From CAYMTN01 sp964393335 (GTDB lineage: Bacteria; Chloroflexota; Anaerolineae; Aggregatilineales; Aggregatilineaceae), in NCBI GenBank assembly GCA_964393335.1, contig CAYMTN010000047.1, forward strand, positions 1 to 27,759: a stretch of 27,759 nt of DNA, in the 5' to 3' direction. The position numbers were made by a program, and so were the translations under genes. Shown piece by piece: positions 1 through 6,790 of this stretch. The notes under the pieces are model-generated. The model was given only the letters and a program-made list of their open reading frames with translations, did no database searches and was not told where the DNA came from. How positions within the stretch are numbered: position 1 is the first letter of the stretch; each line of letters starts with the position of its first letter.

Positions 1-16
1 CAGCAACAGCGTTCAT
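1..16 (-). CDS. possible 5' end of a gene leaving the window
   Basis: On the minus strand an ATG at 16-14 opens a frame (M-N-A-V-A) that runs off the left edge. A GAGGT motif lies 8 bases upstream (complement of 26-30), and a TATAAA that could serve as a -10 lies further up, near 49-54. Only five codons are visible, so no function can be given. Confidence 0.3.
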
Positions 17-111
17 GGCTCCTTACCTCAATCTTGTTGTGATTCGCGCACTAGTTTATACGCGCGGGAAGCGCTGTTTTGCTGGTCCTGGCCCCGGCTC
101 GTTTTTTCGGA

Positions 112-1212
112 TTACCGCACGCCTTCCGGCGGGATACCGGCGGGGATGTGCACTTTGAACACGCAGCGTTCACTGCCGCCCCGCACGGTTTCCATCACCT
201 CGACCTGCACCTCATGCCCGAAAATTCCGCCCCAAAGCTGGGTGAACCAGCCCGCGCCGCAGTGACACCACGTCGCCGACAGGTCCGCTCCGGCCAGAAT
301 CGCCTGGCGTACAATCGGGCAAAAACAGGCGGCGGCGCGTTTTTCGCGTGGATCGGCGGCATCGGCATAGGCTTGCGGGCGCGCGGGCTGCTTGGTCTCA
401 ATAATGGTGGCGCCTTCGCGTACAGGCGCGGCATAAAAGGAACGCCCGCCCATCGATTTGTCTTCGCGCATGAACTGCAATAGGGCATCTACGCTGCCCA
501 GTTCGTGGAACTTTCGGCGCAAAAAGTCGATGCGTTCCTGCGGGAAGCGGTGCGCGCAGCCGTTCATGATTCGGCAGCGGGTGGTTTCATCTGTTATGGC
601 GGCATCCAGGCGCTGCATCAAGCCTTGGGCCCATGTCACCTGGCGGGCCGGATCAGTATCGAAGTCGATCCGGTCATCCGCCAGCACAGCGGTACGGGCT
701 TCTGGCCCAACCAACCGATCCAGTCCTTCAGCTAGGTCCGCGATCCAGCGCGGCAGCATCAGCGGCACCTGTAGTTCGGTGACGTACCGGCTCGCGTTTT
801 CGCCGTGCGTTTCCGGCCCTTCCAGGTACACTTCACGCATGGGATCTTCTGCAATGCTGACGCAGTGCTCGCGGATATATGCGCCCAGCGTGCGCCATGT
901 GGCCATAGTGCCCTCGTCCCCCAGGTATGGGCCGATGTGGGTGATGGCCATCCAGGGACCGCCCGGTAAGGTGTGGCAAGTAATGCCGTCTGCCTCAACG
1001 GTCTCACTGACCGGCACACATACTTCAAGATCGTGACCGGTTTCTGGATTTAGATCGTGATAAATGACTATTCCCGGTCCGGCAGCGCGCGTACCGGCGG
1101 CGGCGCGTATGCGCTCAAACCGCTGCGTGATTTCCTCGTATTGGCCGCGAAAACGAATGCTGGCGACCAGGGTATCCTCAAGCTGTCGGCGCGTGATCTG
1201 GGCGTGCTGCAT
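112..1212 (-). CDS. GyrI-like ligand-binding domain fused to a cysteine-rich C-terminal domain
   Basis: The protein has 366 residues and no signal peptide. Residues 1-150 resemble the GyrI-like/SOUL effector-binding fold used by MerR- and AraC-type regulators to bind small molecules (motifs GPGIVIYHD, HTLPGGPWMAITHIGPY). No helix-turn-helix precedes it, so it is not a classical regulator. Residues from about 205 form a second domain with spaced cysteines: RCRIMNGC, CFC near 290, WCHCGAGW near 313 and a final RCVFKVHIP. This resembles DUF6144/V4R-like proteins as I remember them; that match is tentative. The ATG at 1212 has a GAGG site 8 bases upstream. The acetyltransferase gene ends 66 bp upstream on the same strand, so the two may share a transcript. 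A ligand- or metal-sensing role is inference. Confidence 0.7.
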   Translation of the reverse strand: MQHAQITRRQLEDTLVASIRFRGQYEEITQRFERIRAAAGTRAAGPGIVIYHDLNPETGHDLEVCVPVSETVEADGITCHTLPGGPWMAITHIGPYLGDEGTMATWRTLGAYIREHCVSIAEDPMREVYLEGPETHGENASRYVTELQVPLMLPRWIADLAEGLDRLVGPEARTAVLADDRIDFDTDPARQVTWAQGLMQRLDAAITDETTRCRIMNGCAHRFPQERIDFLRRKFHELGSVDALLQFMREDKSMGGRSFYAAPVREGATIIETKQPARPQAYADAADPREKRAAACFCPIVRQAILAGADLSATWCHCGAGWFTQLWGGIFGHEVQVEVMETVRGGSERCVFKVHIPAGIPPEGVR

Positions 1213-1278
1213 ATGATTTGCCTCGCATCAAGAAATGTTCGGATTCCATTATACGTTTTTTGCCCCATGCTCGCCCCC

Positions 1279-2487
1279 TCAATACTCGTCAAAATGACTT
1301 ATCACCGGGCGCAAGTTCGGGAACAAGGTCCGCACAAGATCAACAGCCCGCCCGGTGCAGGTCATGTCCGCCTGTTGGATGATCTCCTCCGGCTCATCCG
1401 AGCCGATCAGGAACCGGGCCAGGTCTGTCCCACCACGCACGACATGCTCGCCCGGCTCGTCCGCTGTGACCCGGACCCGCCCTTCCTCAACTACCAGGGT
1501 AGCATGTTGCTCACCTGCATCGAGATGCAGCATGCCCTCCCAATTTGCCAGTGCTGAGCGTTGGAGCCGGGCATCCAACAGCGGGAGCATTTTTTGCAGA
1601 ATCCCGGACAGATTCACGATCCGCACCTGCCAGCCGGTGTGGAAAAAATACCGGTTCTCGACCAGGCAGGCTCCCCGGCGTAGCAGTCTGGAGAGCGGGT
1701 GATGGTAGGGGAGCGTAAAAAACGTCATTGCCTCGTATGCTTCTTGTTTGAAGAGGCCGGCCAACACTGCCAATCCCTGGTCGGGATCCCCGGTCGCTTC
1801 CAGGCATTGCAGGGCCTTTTTGTCCTCTGTTGGCACGGCGCGAACATATCCCACCAGCTTACCTTGATCGTCAAACCAGCCATAGGCTCCCATATCCCCC
1901 GGCTGAAGCATACCGTAAGTCGGGCGAACCGCCGTGCCGGTATAGGGCTGGTAGTACCGGTTGTAGATGGCGGTGATCTGATCCATGTGATCCGGGCCGA
2001 GCGCCTCGTAGGACCGTTGGAGGTCTCGCTGCGGAATTTCAGCGGGTGTCAGGCGGTATGTCACGTAATTCCAGGCGCGCACGTAGCCGTATTTCGCGTA
2101 ATGGCGGCCCCGCAGAATGGTGAGATCGTAGCCCTGGTCGGCCATCGCCCGGAACGAATCGAGCGCGGCCCGGTGCATCAAACCCCGCTGGCGGTAGGTT
2201 TCATCCGTGACCACCGCTCCGATTCCCGCCACCTTCACCTGTACGGAGTCCAACCGCATGTGGTAACCCCACACGCCCCAATGGTGCACCAGACGCTCGC
2301 CGTCCCAGACCAGCCGGGTAACGGTCCAGTCGTAATGCGAACGGGCAAGATATTGCTGGCTGATCTCTTCTACATATTTTCCGCCAGCAAACGCATCCGA
2401 AACGATCTGCGCGATTGCCAGCAAGTGTCGCTGAGGGTCTGCCGGACCCAGGCGAAACGCCGCATCAGAAAATGGTGATGGTTGCAT
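1279..2487 (-). CDS. Eis-like GNAT N-acetyltransferase with C-terminal SCP2-like domain
   Basis: A cytoplasmic acetyl-CoA-dependent acetyltransferase of about 402 residues. The N-terminal GNAT domain carries the acetyl-CoA motif (VVTDETYRQRGLM, near residues 93-105). It is followed by a second GNAT-like region and, from about residue 295, an SCP2/sterol-carrier-like domain (LANWEGMLHLDAGEQHATL, then a VVRGGTDLARFLIG strand-helix). This order and length match the Eis/enhanced intracellular survival family, whose members acetylate amines including aminoglycosides. The substrate here is unknown. The family usually ends in a C-terminal carboxylate that acts in catalysis; this protein ends HFDEY. 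I chose the ATG at 2487 rather than the TTG 12 bases upstream because AGGGGA lies directly before it. Confidence 0.82.
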   Translation of the reverse strand: MQPSPFSDAAFRLGPADPQRHLLAIAQIVSDAFAGGKYVEEISQQYLARSHYDWTVTRLVWDGERLVHHWGVWGYHMRLDSVQVKVAGIGAVVTDETYRQRGLMHRAALDSFRAMADQGYDLTILRGRHYAKYGYVRAWNYVTYRLTPAEIPQRDLQRSYEALGPDHMDQITAIYNRYYQPYTGTAVRPTYGMLQPGDMGAYGWFDDQGKLVGYVRAVPTEDKKALQCLEATGDPDQGLAVLAGLFKQEAYEAMTFFTLPYHHPLSRLLRRGACLVENRYFFHTGWQVRIVNLSGILQKMLPLLDARLQRSALANWEGMLHLDAGEQHATLVVEEGRVRVTADEPGEHVVRGGTDLARFLIGSDEPEEIIQQADMTCTGRAVDLVRTLFPNLRPVISHFDEY

Positions 2488-2819
2488 ATATCCCCTCAAA
2501 GAAATCCATCATGTGGACAGCAAGTTGCATATCCGCGATCTATTGCGACCATTCTTTACGTTATACGCAGGCGGCCTCGAAACGGATCGCCAAAACACGG
2601 AGCAAGAAAACCGCTCTGTTGCGTGTGCCCGGCCACCCTGACATCCCTGTGCTGGCCGGATGGCTCATCCGCCCGCCTGTGGGGAGTGTTCATGGCGACG
2701 CCTGTCGATAATATCTGCTCGATTTTCCTGTGACGAATCGTCCGGTTGGGGTTCTCCATACCACAGATCGGTAAAAAAACCTCTGAATACGGGGGAACAG
2801 TCGAGAAAAGCACGGCTGG
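2488..2819. other. intergenic stretch with no supported gene
   Basis: Several short open frames occur on both strands but none has a ribosome binding site with a recognisable product. The right-hand part leads into transposase debris, so some of this may be unrecognisable IS sequence. The promoter of the acetyltransferase gene should lie near 2490-2600 on the minus strand; I could not pick out convincing -35/-10 boxes. Confidence 0.5.
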
Positions 2820-2950
2820 CCGTGCAAACGCACGCCTTGATTGAGCACTGGCGACGCCACTGCAATCACGTCCGCCCGCACAGCGTGCTGGGGTACCGTC
2901 CGCCTGCACCCCTGGCGGTATTCGATCCCATTCTCGTTCCGAGTCTAAAT
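2820..2950 (+). pseudogene. remnant of an IS3-type integrase (C-terminal end)
   Basis: Translation from about 2837 gives LIEHWRRHCNHVRPHSVLGY followed by RPPAPLAVFDP. This is the familiar end of IS3-type OrfB/integrase-core transposases (the W-x-x-x-x-N-x-x-R-P-H-S-x-L-G-Y-R-P-P signature around the last catalytic region). Nothing upstream in frame resembles the DDE core, and no start or ribosome site belongs to it. It is a dead 3' fragment. Confidence 0.75.
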
Positions 2951-2952
2951 CT

Positions 2953-3117
2953 GTATCGTGGTACAATAATCGGGAGCAGGTCAGCTTTGAGCGTTTGCTG
3001 AACAGCGTTTGCGAGCGTATCGAAGGTGTTTTTCATGAAATCCAAAACACGGGACGCAACGTCGAACGTCGGTCGGCCAAAACGGTCGTAGGTTTGATTA
3101 CCCGTGTGATTACCTAA
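2953..3117 (+). pseudogene. remnant of a second transposase (C-terminal end, IS982/IS5-like)
   Basis: A different frame from the neighbouring IS3 scrap reads VSWYNNREQVSFERLLNSVC, then ERIEGVFHEIQNTGRN and VERRSAKTVVGLITRVIT, ending at TAA 3115-3117. The arrangement 'R-x-x-[IV]-E-x-V-F ... long helix' is typical of the final catalytic Glu region of IS982/IS5-type DDE transposases. Family assignment is tentative. Only the last ~55 codons survive and they abut the IS3 fragment directly, suggesting one element landed in or recombined with the other. Confidence 0.55.
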
Positions 3118-3133
3118 TGGAGGGCCAAAATAG

Positions 3134-3191
3134 AATCCGGATGATTGATTTTGTAGGGGCGCAGCAAGCAGCGCCCTGGACCATCCGGATT
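3134..3191. repeat. short palindromic (REP/MITE-like) element, copy 1
   Basis: A perfect 10-base inverted repeat (AATCCGGATG at 3134-3143, CATCCGGATT at 3182-3191) brackets a core GTAGGGGCGCAGCAAGCAGC. The core's GTAGGGGCG start is shared with the element at 6706-6751. I see no gene from here to 3515 apart from the signals in front of the secreted protein gene. Confidence 0.5.
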
Positions 3192-3486
3192 TGCTTCAAT
3201 TCCTCCATAGGTCACGTCTCATCTGCTCAAGCACCTGCTACGTTCCCCATATGGCATTGACGTGCAGACTTTTCAAGCGGTGACTGATTTCGCCGGCTCA
3301 TTTCACATAGAGTGACCTGTTGGATATTGACCTTATCTCGTCCCAAAGATCTAGACAACGTGCACATTTCGGCACGCCGCCAGACGAAGAGGAAAGGAGA
3401 TTCGCCGCCGCCATTTTTGCAGCTTTTAATACCCCTGGTCACGCACCCGTCACGCTGCTGCTCTACCCTGGGGTTCAGGTTCAGCG

Positions 3487-3507
3487 TATCATGGAGCTAT
3501 CAAGGAG
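3487..3507 (+). promoter_or_regulatory. possible -10 box and the ribosome binding site deciding the start at 3516
   Basis: AAGGAG at 3502-3507 sits 8 bases before ATG 3516 and fixes this start, which immediately opens a signal peptide. TATCAT at 3487-3492 is a five-of-six match to a -10 box but I see no good -35, so the promoter half of this call is weak. Confidence 0.45.
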
Positions 3508-3515
3508 AAACAAAT

Positions 3516-5765
3516 ATGAGAGGGCTACGAGCAGGTTTTATCGTCATTCTGCTGGCGACGCTGTGGGCCGGACTTCCACCCGCGCTGGCCCAGGGTGGTA
3601 ATATCGCCTACGGCCAGTCGGTCGGCGGCTATATCGCCTACGGCGGCATCGATTCATGGAGCTTCTACGGCTCGGCGGGTGACGTGATCTCGATCACCAT
3701 GTACGCCGACGGTGGCAGCAGTCTCGATACTTATCTCTGGCTGTATAACAGCAGCGGGACGCAGGTGGCTTCCAACGACGACTATTACGGACTCGACGCT
3801 GCCATTCTCGGTTTTACCCTGCCCAGTGCCGACACTTATACCATCCAGGCCAGCGGCGCAGGTGAAGGTGGCTACACGCTCTGGCTGACTCTGGACTCTG
3901 CCGGAGCACCGGCGCAGCCGCCTGCCAACCCAACCATCAACAGCATCAGCTACGGCCAGACCTTGAGTGGCACCATCCCGGCCAGCGCGCCCGCCATCCT
4001 GGGTGCCTATGCCTTCACCGGCACGCAGGGCGACCAGGTCACGATCACGGTCGTCGCGCAAACCCAGGGCTTCGACCCAAACCTGGTGCTATTGAACAGC
4101 AACGACAGCCAGATCGCCTATGATGACGACAGCTACGGCAACCTCAATCCCATCATCAGCCTGAGCCTGCCCTACACCGGCGCTTATACCGCCTACGTTG
4201 GTGCGGTCAACCAGGCCAGTTTCGGCGACTATACTATTTCGCTGGCCGGGAGCGCGTCGGGGGTCCAACCACCGCCTGTGGCACAGCCCACGGTGATCAA
4301 CATCAGCTACGGGCAAGCCTTGAGCGGCGACATCCCGGCCAGCGCGCGCGACATCCTGAAAACCTATGCCTTCAACGGCATGCAGGGCGATCAGGTCACG
4401 ATCACCGTCGTCGCGCAAACCCAGAGTTTCGACCCGTATCTGGTGCTGCTGAACAGCAGCGACAGCCAGATCGCCTTCGATGACGACAGCTACGGCAATC
4501 TCAATCCCATCATCTCCCTGAGCCTGCCCTATACCAGCGCGTATACCATCTACGTTGGCGCAGTCAACCAGGCATCATTCGGCAACTTCACCATTTCGCT
4601 GGACGGGAGCGCGCTGGGGATACCGCCCGCTGCGCCCGACATCCAACCCCTGCCGTCCGCCGGTGCTCAGATGCTCCCATCGGCGCAGATCGGCAGCCTG
4701 CTGCCCGGTTTTGGTGTCCCCAACAGCATGGTGATGATAGACCAACCGCAGGTCAACGTGCCCCCGCCTACCATGCACTTCTGGGTGAACTACGGCGACA
4801 TCGTGAACGGTGAATTTGTATCCAATCCGTACCAAAACGAATGGCTGTTTAATGGCAACCGGGGCGATGTCGTCACCATCAGCATGACCGCGCAAACACA
4901 GGGCGTTGATCCGCGCCTGGCACTGCTCGATCCCGATGGCAACGTGCTGGACCAGGATGACGACAGCCTCGGCAATTTCAACGCGCAGATCGCCAATGTC
5001 ACCCTGCCCGTCACCGGGACCTATATCATCGACGCGCGCGCCGCTAACAATTTCCCCGGCATCTATTCCCTGGAGCTCGCGGGCACCCCGGCCAGCCCCG
5101 CCGGGGGTGAGATTAACTATTACGAGCGCAAGGCGAATGTGTGCTGCGCCAGCACCGACACCACCGAGCAGCATACCTGGCAGTTCGACGCCAAGCAGGG
5201 CGATGTGCTCTCGATCATCATGACGGCGGATACCAGCGACATGGTTCCCTGGCTCTACCTGCTGCGCTACGACGGCGTGGTTATGGCCGAGAACCACAAT
5301 CCCCTGGGTTCGCAAACTATCACTATCAACTACACCGTGCCCTACGACATGCGCATGATGATTCTGCCGCTGGCACGCTCCGGACGCGGCACCTATACTC
5401 TCGATCTCCAGTACATGGGCACTGCGGGTGATACGGCGGGCGGCCTGATCGCCTACAGCCAGACGATTGTCGACAGTGTGTCGGCGGCCAACCAGTCCGA
5501 CCAGTGGATTATGTATGCCGAAGCCGGCGACAAAGTGCTGATCATGATGTACTTCCTCGACCCGAACATGGACCCGTTCCTGATTCTGACCGACTATTCG
5601 GGGTCAACGACGCTGGCTCAGCACGACGACATCAACAGCACCAACCGTAACGCGCGCATCGAATACACCTTCACGCAGACCGGCAACTATGTCATCCGCG
5701 CGACGGCGTCCAATTCGATGTCGTACGGGCGCTATATGCTCGCGCTGCTTTATCTCGGCCAATAA
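3516..5765 (+). CDS. secreted protein built of about six PPC-like beta-sandwich domains
   Basis: The product is 749 residues, starting with a Sec signal peptide (charged MRGLRAG, hydrophobic core, likely cleavage after PPALA). The frame is open 204 bases further upstream, but the signal peptide and AAGGAG at 3502-3507 support this start. The mature part is six repeats of about 100 residues of the bacterial pre-peptidase C-terminal (PPC) type: each has Y-G-x-x-[LV]-x-G, W/Y-x-F-x-G-x-x-G-D-x-[VI]-[ST]-I, D-P-x-L-x-L-L and a final G-x-Y-x-[IL]. D/N-rich loops (YDDDSYGNLNP) may bind calcium. Repeats 2 and 3 are near copies at 119-residue spacing. A proline-rich linker separates repeats 3 and 4; repeat 5 carries a vicinal Cys-Cys. 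No protease or other catalytic domain and no sortase or membrane anchor is visible. PPC domains usually accompany secreted enzymes; here they stand alone, so an adhesive or scaffold role is inference. Confidence 0.8.
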   Translation: MRGLRAGFIVILLATLWAGLPPALAQGGNIAYGQSVGGYIAYGGIDSWSFYGSAGDVISITMYADGGSSLDTYLWLYNSSGTQVASNDDYYGLDAAILGFTLPSADTYTIQASGAGEGGYTLWLTLDSAGAPAQPPANPTINSISYGQTLSGTIPASAPAILGAYAFTGTQGDQVTITVVAQTQGFDPNLVLLNSNDSQIAYDDDSYGNLNPIISLSLPYTGAYTAYVGAVNQASFGDYTISLAGSASGVQPPPVAQPTVINISYGQALSGDIPASARDILKTYAFNGMQGDQVTITVVAQTQSFDPYLVLLNSSDSQIAFDDDSYGNLNPIISLSLPYTSAYTIYVGAVNQASFGNFTISLDGSALGIPPAAPDIQPLPSAGAQMLPSAQIGSLLPGFGVPNSMVMIDQPQVNVPPPTMHFWVNYGDIVNGEFVSNPYQNEWLFNGNRGDVVTISMTAQTQGVDPRLALLDPDGNVLDQDDDSLGNFNAQIANVTLPVTGTYIIDARAANNFPGIYSLELAGTPASPAGGEINYYERKANVCCASTDTTEQHTWQFDAKQGDVLSIIMTADTSDMVPWLYLLRYDGVVMAENHNPLGSQTITINYTVPYDMRMMILPLARSGRGTYTLDLQYMGTAGDTAGGLIAYSQTIVDSVSAANQSDQWIMYAEAGDKVLIMMYFLDPNMDPFLILTDYSGSTTLAQHDDINSTNRNARIEYTFTQTGNYVIRATASNSMSYGRYMLALLYLGQ
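3937..4627 (+). repeat. tandem duplication of a PPC domain, 357-bp period
   Basis: Two adjacent segments of the secreted protein gene are nearly the same. For example GACAGCCAGATCGCC occurs at 4104 and again at 4461, and the surrounding 'SYGNLNPIISLSLPY' segment is repeated without change. The offset is 357 bp (119 codons), so the duplication kept the frame. Confidence 0.8.
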
Positions 5766-5776
5766 CCGGCGTACAG

Positions 5777-5814
5777 AAGCCCGCTCGCAGGTTGTCAGCG
5801 AGCGGGCTTTTATT
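5777..5814 (+). terminator. Rho-independent terminator of the PPC-domain protein gene
   Basis: A perfect 12-bp stem (AAGCCCGCTCGC at 5777-5788, GCGAGCGGGCTT at 5798-5809) with a 9-base loop runs into TTTTATTT. It begins 11 bases after the stop codon and also separates this gene from the convergent gene ending at 5850. Confidence 0.92.
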
Positions 5815-5849
5815 TCATTGGACCTTGCAAATGTCACTCGACCAATGGC

Positions 5850-6644
5850 TTAGTTGGCGCTTACCGAAGTGTGGTGGCAAACCACGCCCACTGTTTCAGT
5901 CGGGTAATCAACTATCCGGTCGCGCAGCAGGCGATCCGCCAGAGCAGTCAATCCCACTGCTGTCTGGTCCAGATCAACCCGTAGCAAGGCGTCGATGTCT
6001 GCGGCGATCTCAGGATAGGCCATCTCAAACCGGCGCAGAGGATCGAGGTTGTCGAGCGCAATGGCGTGTTCCGGCGGCACATGCTTAGCGATGAGCCGGA
6101 CCAGCGCCTGGAGCGATGAGCCGGTGATCAACTGGCGCGCACTCAAATGTTCGCCTCGCCGGTAACGTCCCACTCCGATCAGTAAATCCGTGAGGAACCG
6201 TCCCAGGAGGCACAGGCTGTCCTGAATCACGGTGTCACATTCTGAGGTAGTCGCACTCTGTAATTGCGCCACGTCCGCTGCCAGTCCGATCCGGTCAATT
6301 AGCAGCCGGTAATCGTTGACTTTGGCTTGCAGCAACCCTTTGCGATCCGACACCGCGAATTCTAACAAGTGCCCGTTGTTATAGATGGCTGTGATACCCC
6401 CGTGAAGCGTATCGATGAACCACAGCGCGATCTGGTCGTTATATGGCAGCCATTCGCGGCGGGTTCGGAACCATGCGACTGCATCTGGTTCAACTACTAC
6501 CCAGAAATCATGGTCAGACCATTCATCGGGCTGGTGGGACTGGCGTGCCATCGAGCCTGCCGCCATAAGTCCGAGCACACGCGCATCGCGTTCAAGATTA
6601 TGCGTTAGCGCCTCGGTGAGGGCCTCGTATTCCTGCAAATTCAT
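5850..6644 (-). CDS. nucleotidyltransferase-fold protein (antibiotic-adenylyltransferase-like)
   Basis: A soluble protein of 264 residues. The N-terminal pol-beta-type nucleotidyltransferase core is clear: G30-S31 in AAGSMARQS, followed by the metal-binding D44-x-D46 in WSDHDFW and a later LEFAVSD strand. From about residue 120 the chain is helical, as in lincosamide/aminoglycoside nucleotidyltransferases and other stand-alone transferases. These enzymes move a nucleotide from NTP to a small molecule or protein. The substrate cannot be read from sequence, and resistance should not be assumed. A weak AAGGA precedes the start. It converges with the PPC-domain protein gene across the terminator at 5777-5814. 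Confidence 0.75.
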   Translation of the reverse strand: MNLQEYEALTEALTHNLERDARVLGLMAAGSMARQSHQPDEWSDHDFWVVVEPDAVAWFRTRREWLPYNDQIALWFIDTLHGGITAIYNNGHLLEFAVSDRKGLLQAKVNDYRLLIDRIGLAADVAQLQSATTSECDTVIQDSLCLLGRFLTDLLIGVGRYRRGEHLSARQLITGSSLQALVRLIAKHVPPEHAIALDNLDPLRRFEMAYPEIAADIDALLRVDLDQTAVGLTALADRLLRDRIVDYPTETVGVVCHHTSVSAN

Positions 6645-6705
6645 ATCCGGTCACGTCCTTTTGCGACATGGTCCTGATGGAGAAGTCAAATCAACATGGC
6701 AGAAT

Positions 6706-6751
6706 GTAGGGGCGTTTGCTGCGCCCAGGGCGGGGCAAGCGCCGCCCCTAC
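6706..6751. repeat. short palindromic (REP/MITE-like) element, copy 2
   Basis: GTAGGGGCG at 6706-6714 and CGCCCCTAC at 6743-6751 form perfect 9-base ends around a GC-rich, internally pairing core (GCGCCCAGGGCGGGGCAAGC). It lies between the nucleotidyltransferase and GH31 genes. No T-run follows on either strand, so it is more likely a dispersed repeat than a terminator. Core similarity to 3153-3175 suggests one family. Confidence 0.6.
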
Positions 6752-6790
6752 GAAAAAACTATACCATCTCTGATTGTGTTCTCCATCGGC

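Noticed and set aside
1699..2478. Open frame of 259 codons on the plus strand
   Set aside because: Antisense shadow of the Eis-like acetyltransferase gene.
6706..6751. Terminator for the GH31 or nucleotidyltransferase gene
   Set aside because: The palindrome is strong but neither strand has a T-run after it; the run of T/A at 6752-6757 is on the wrong side for the minus-strand GH31 message.
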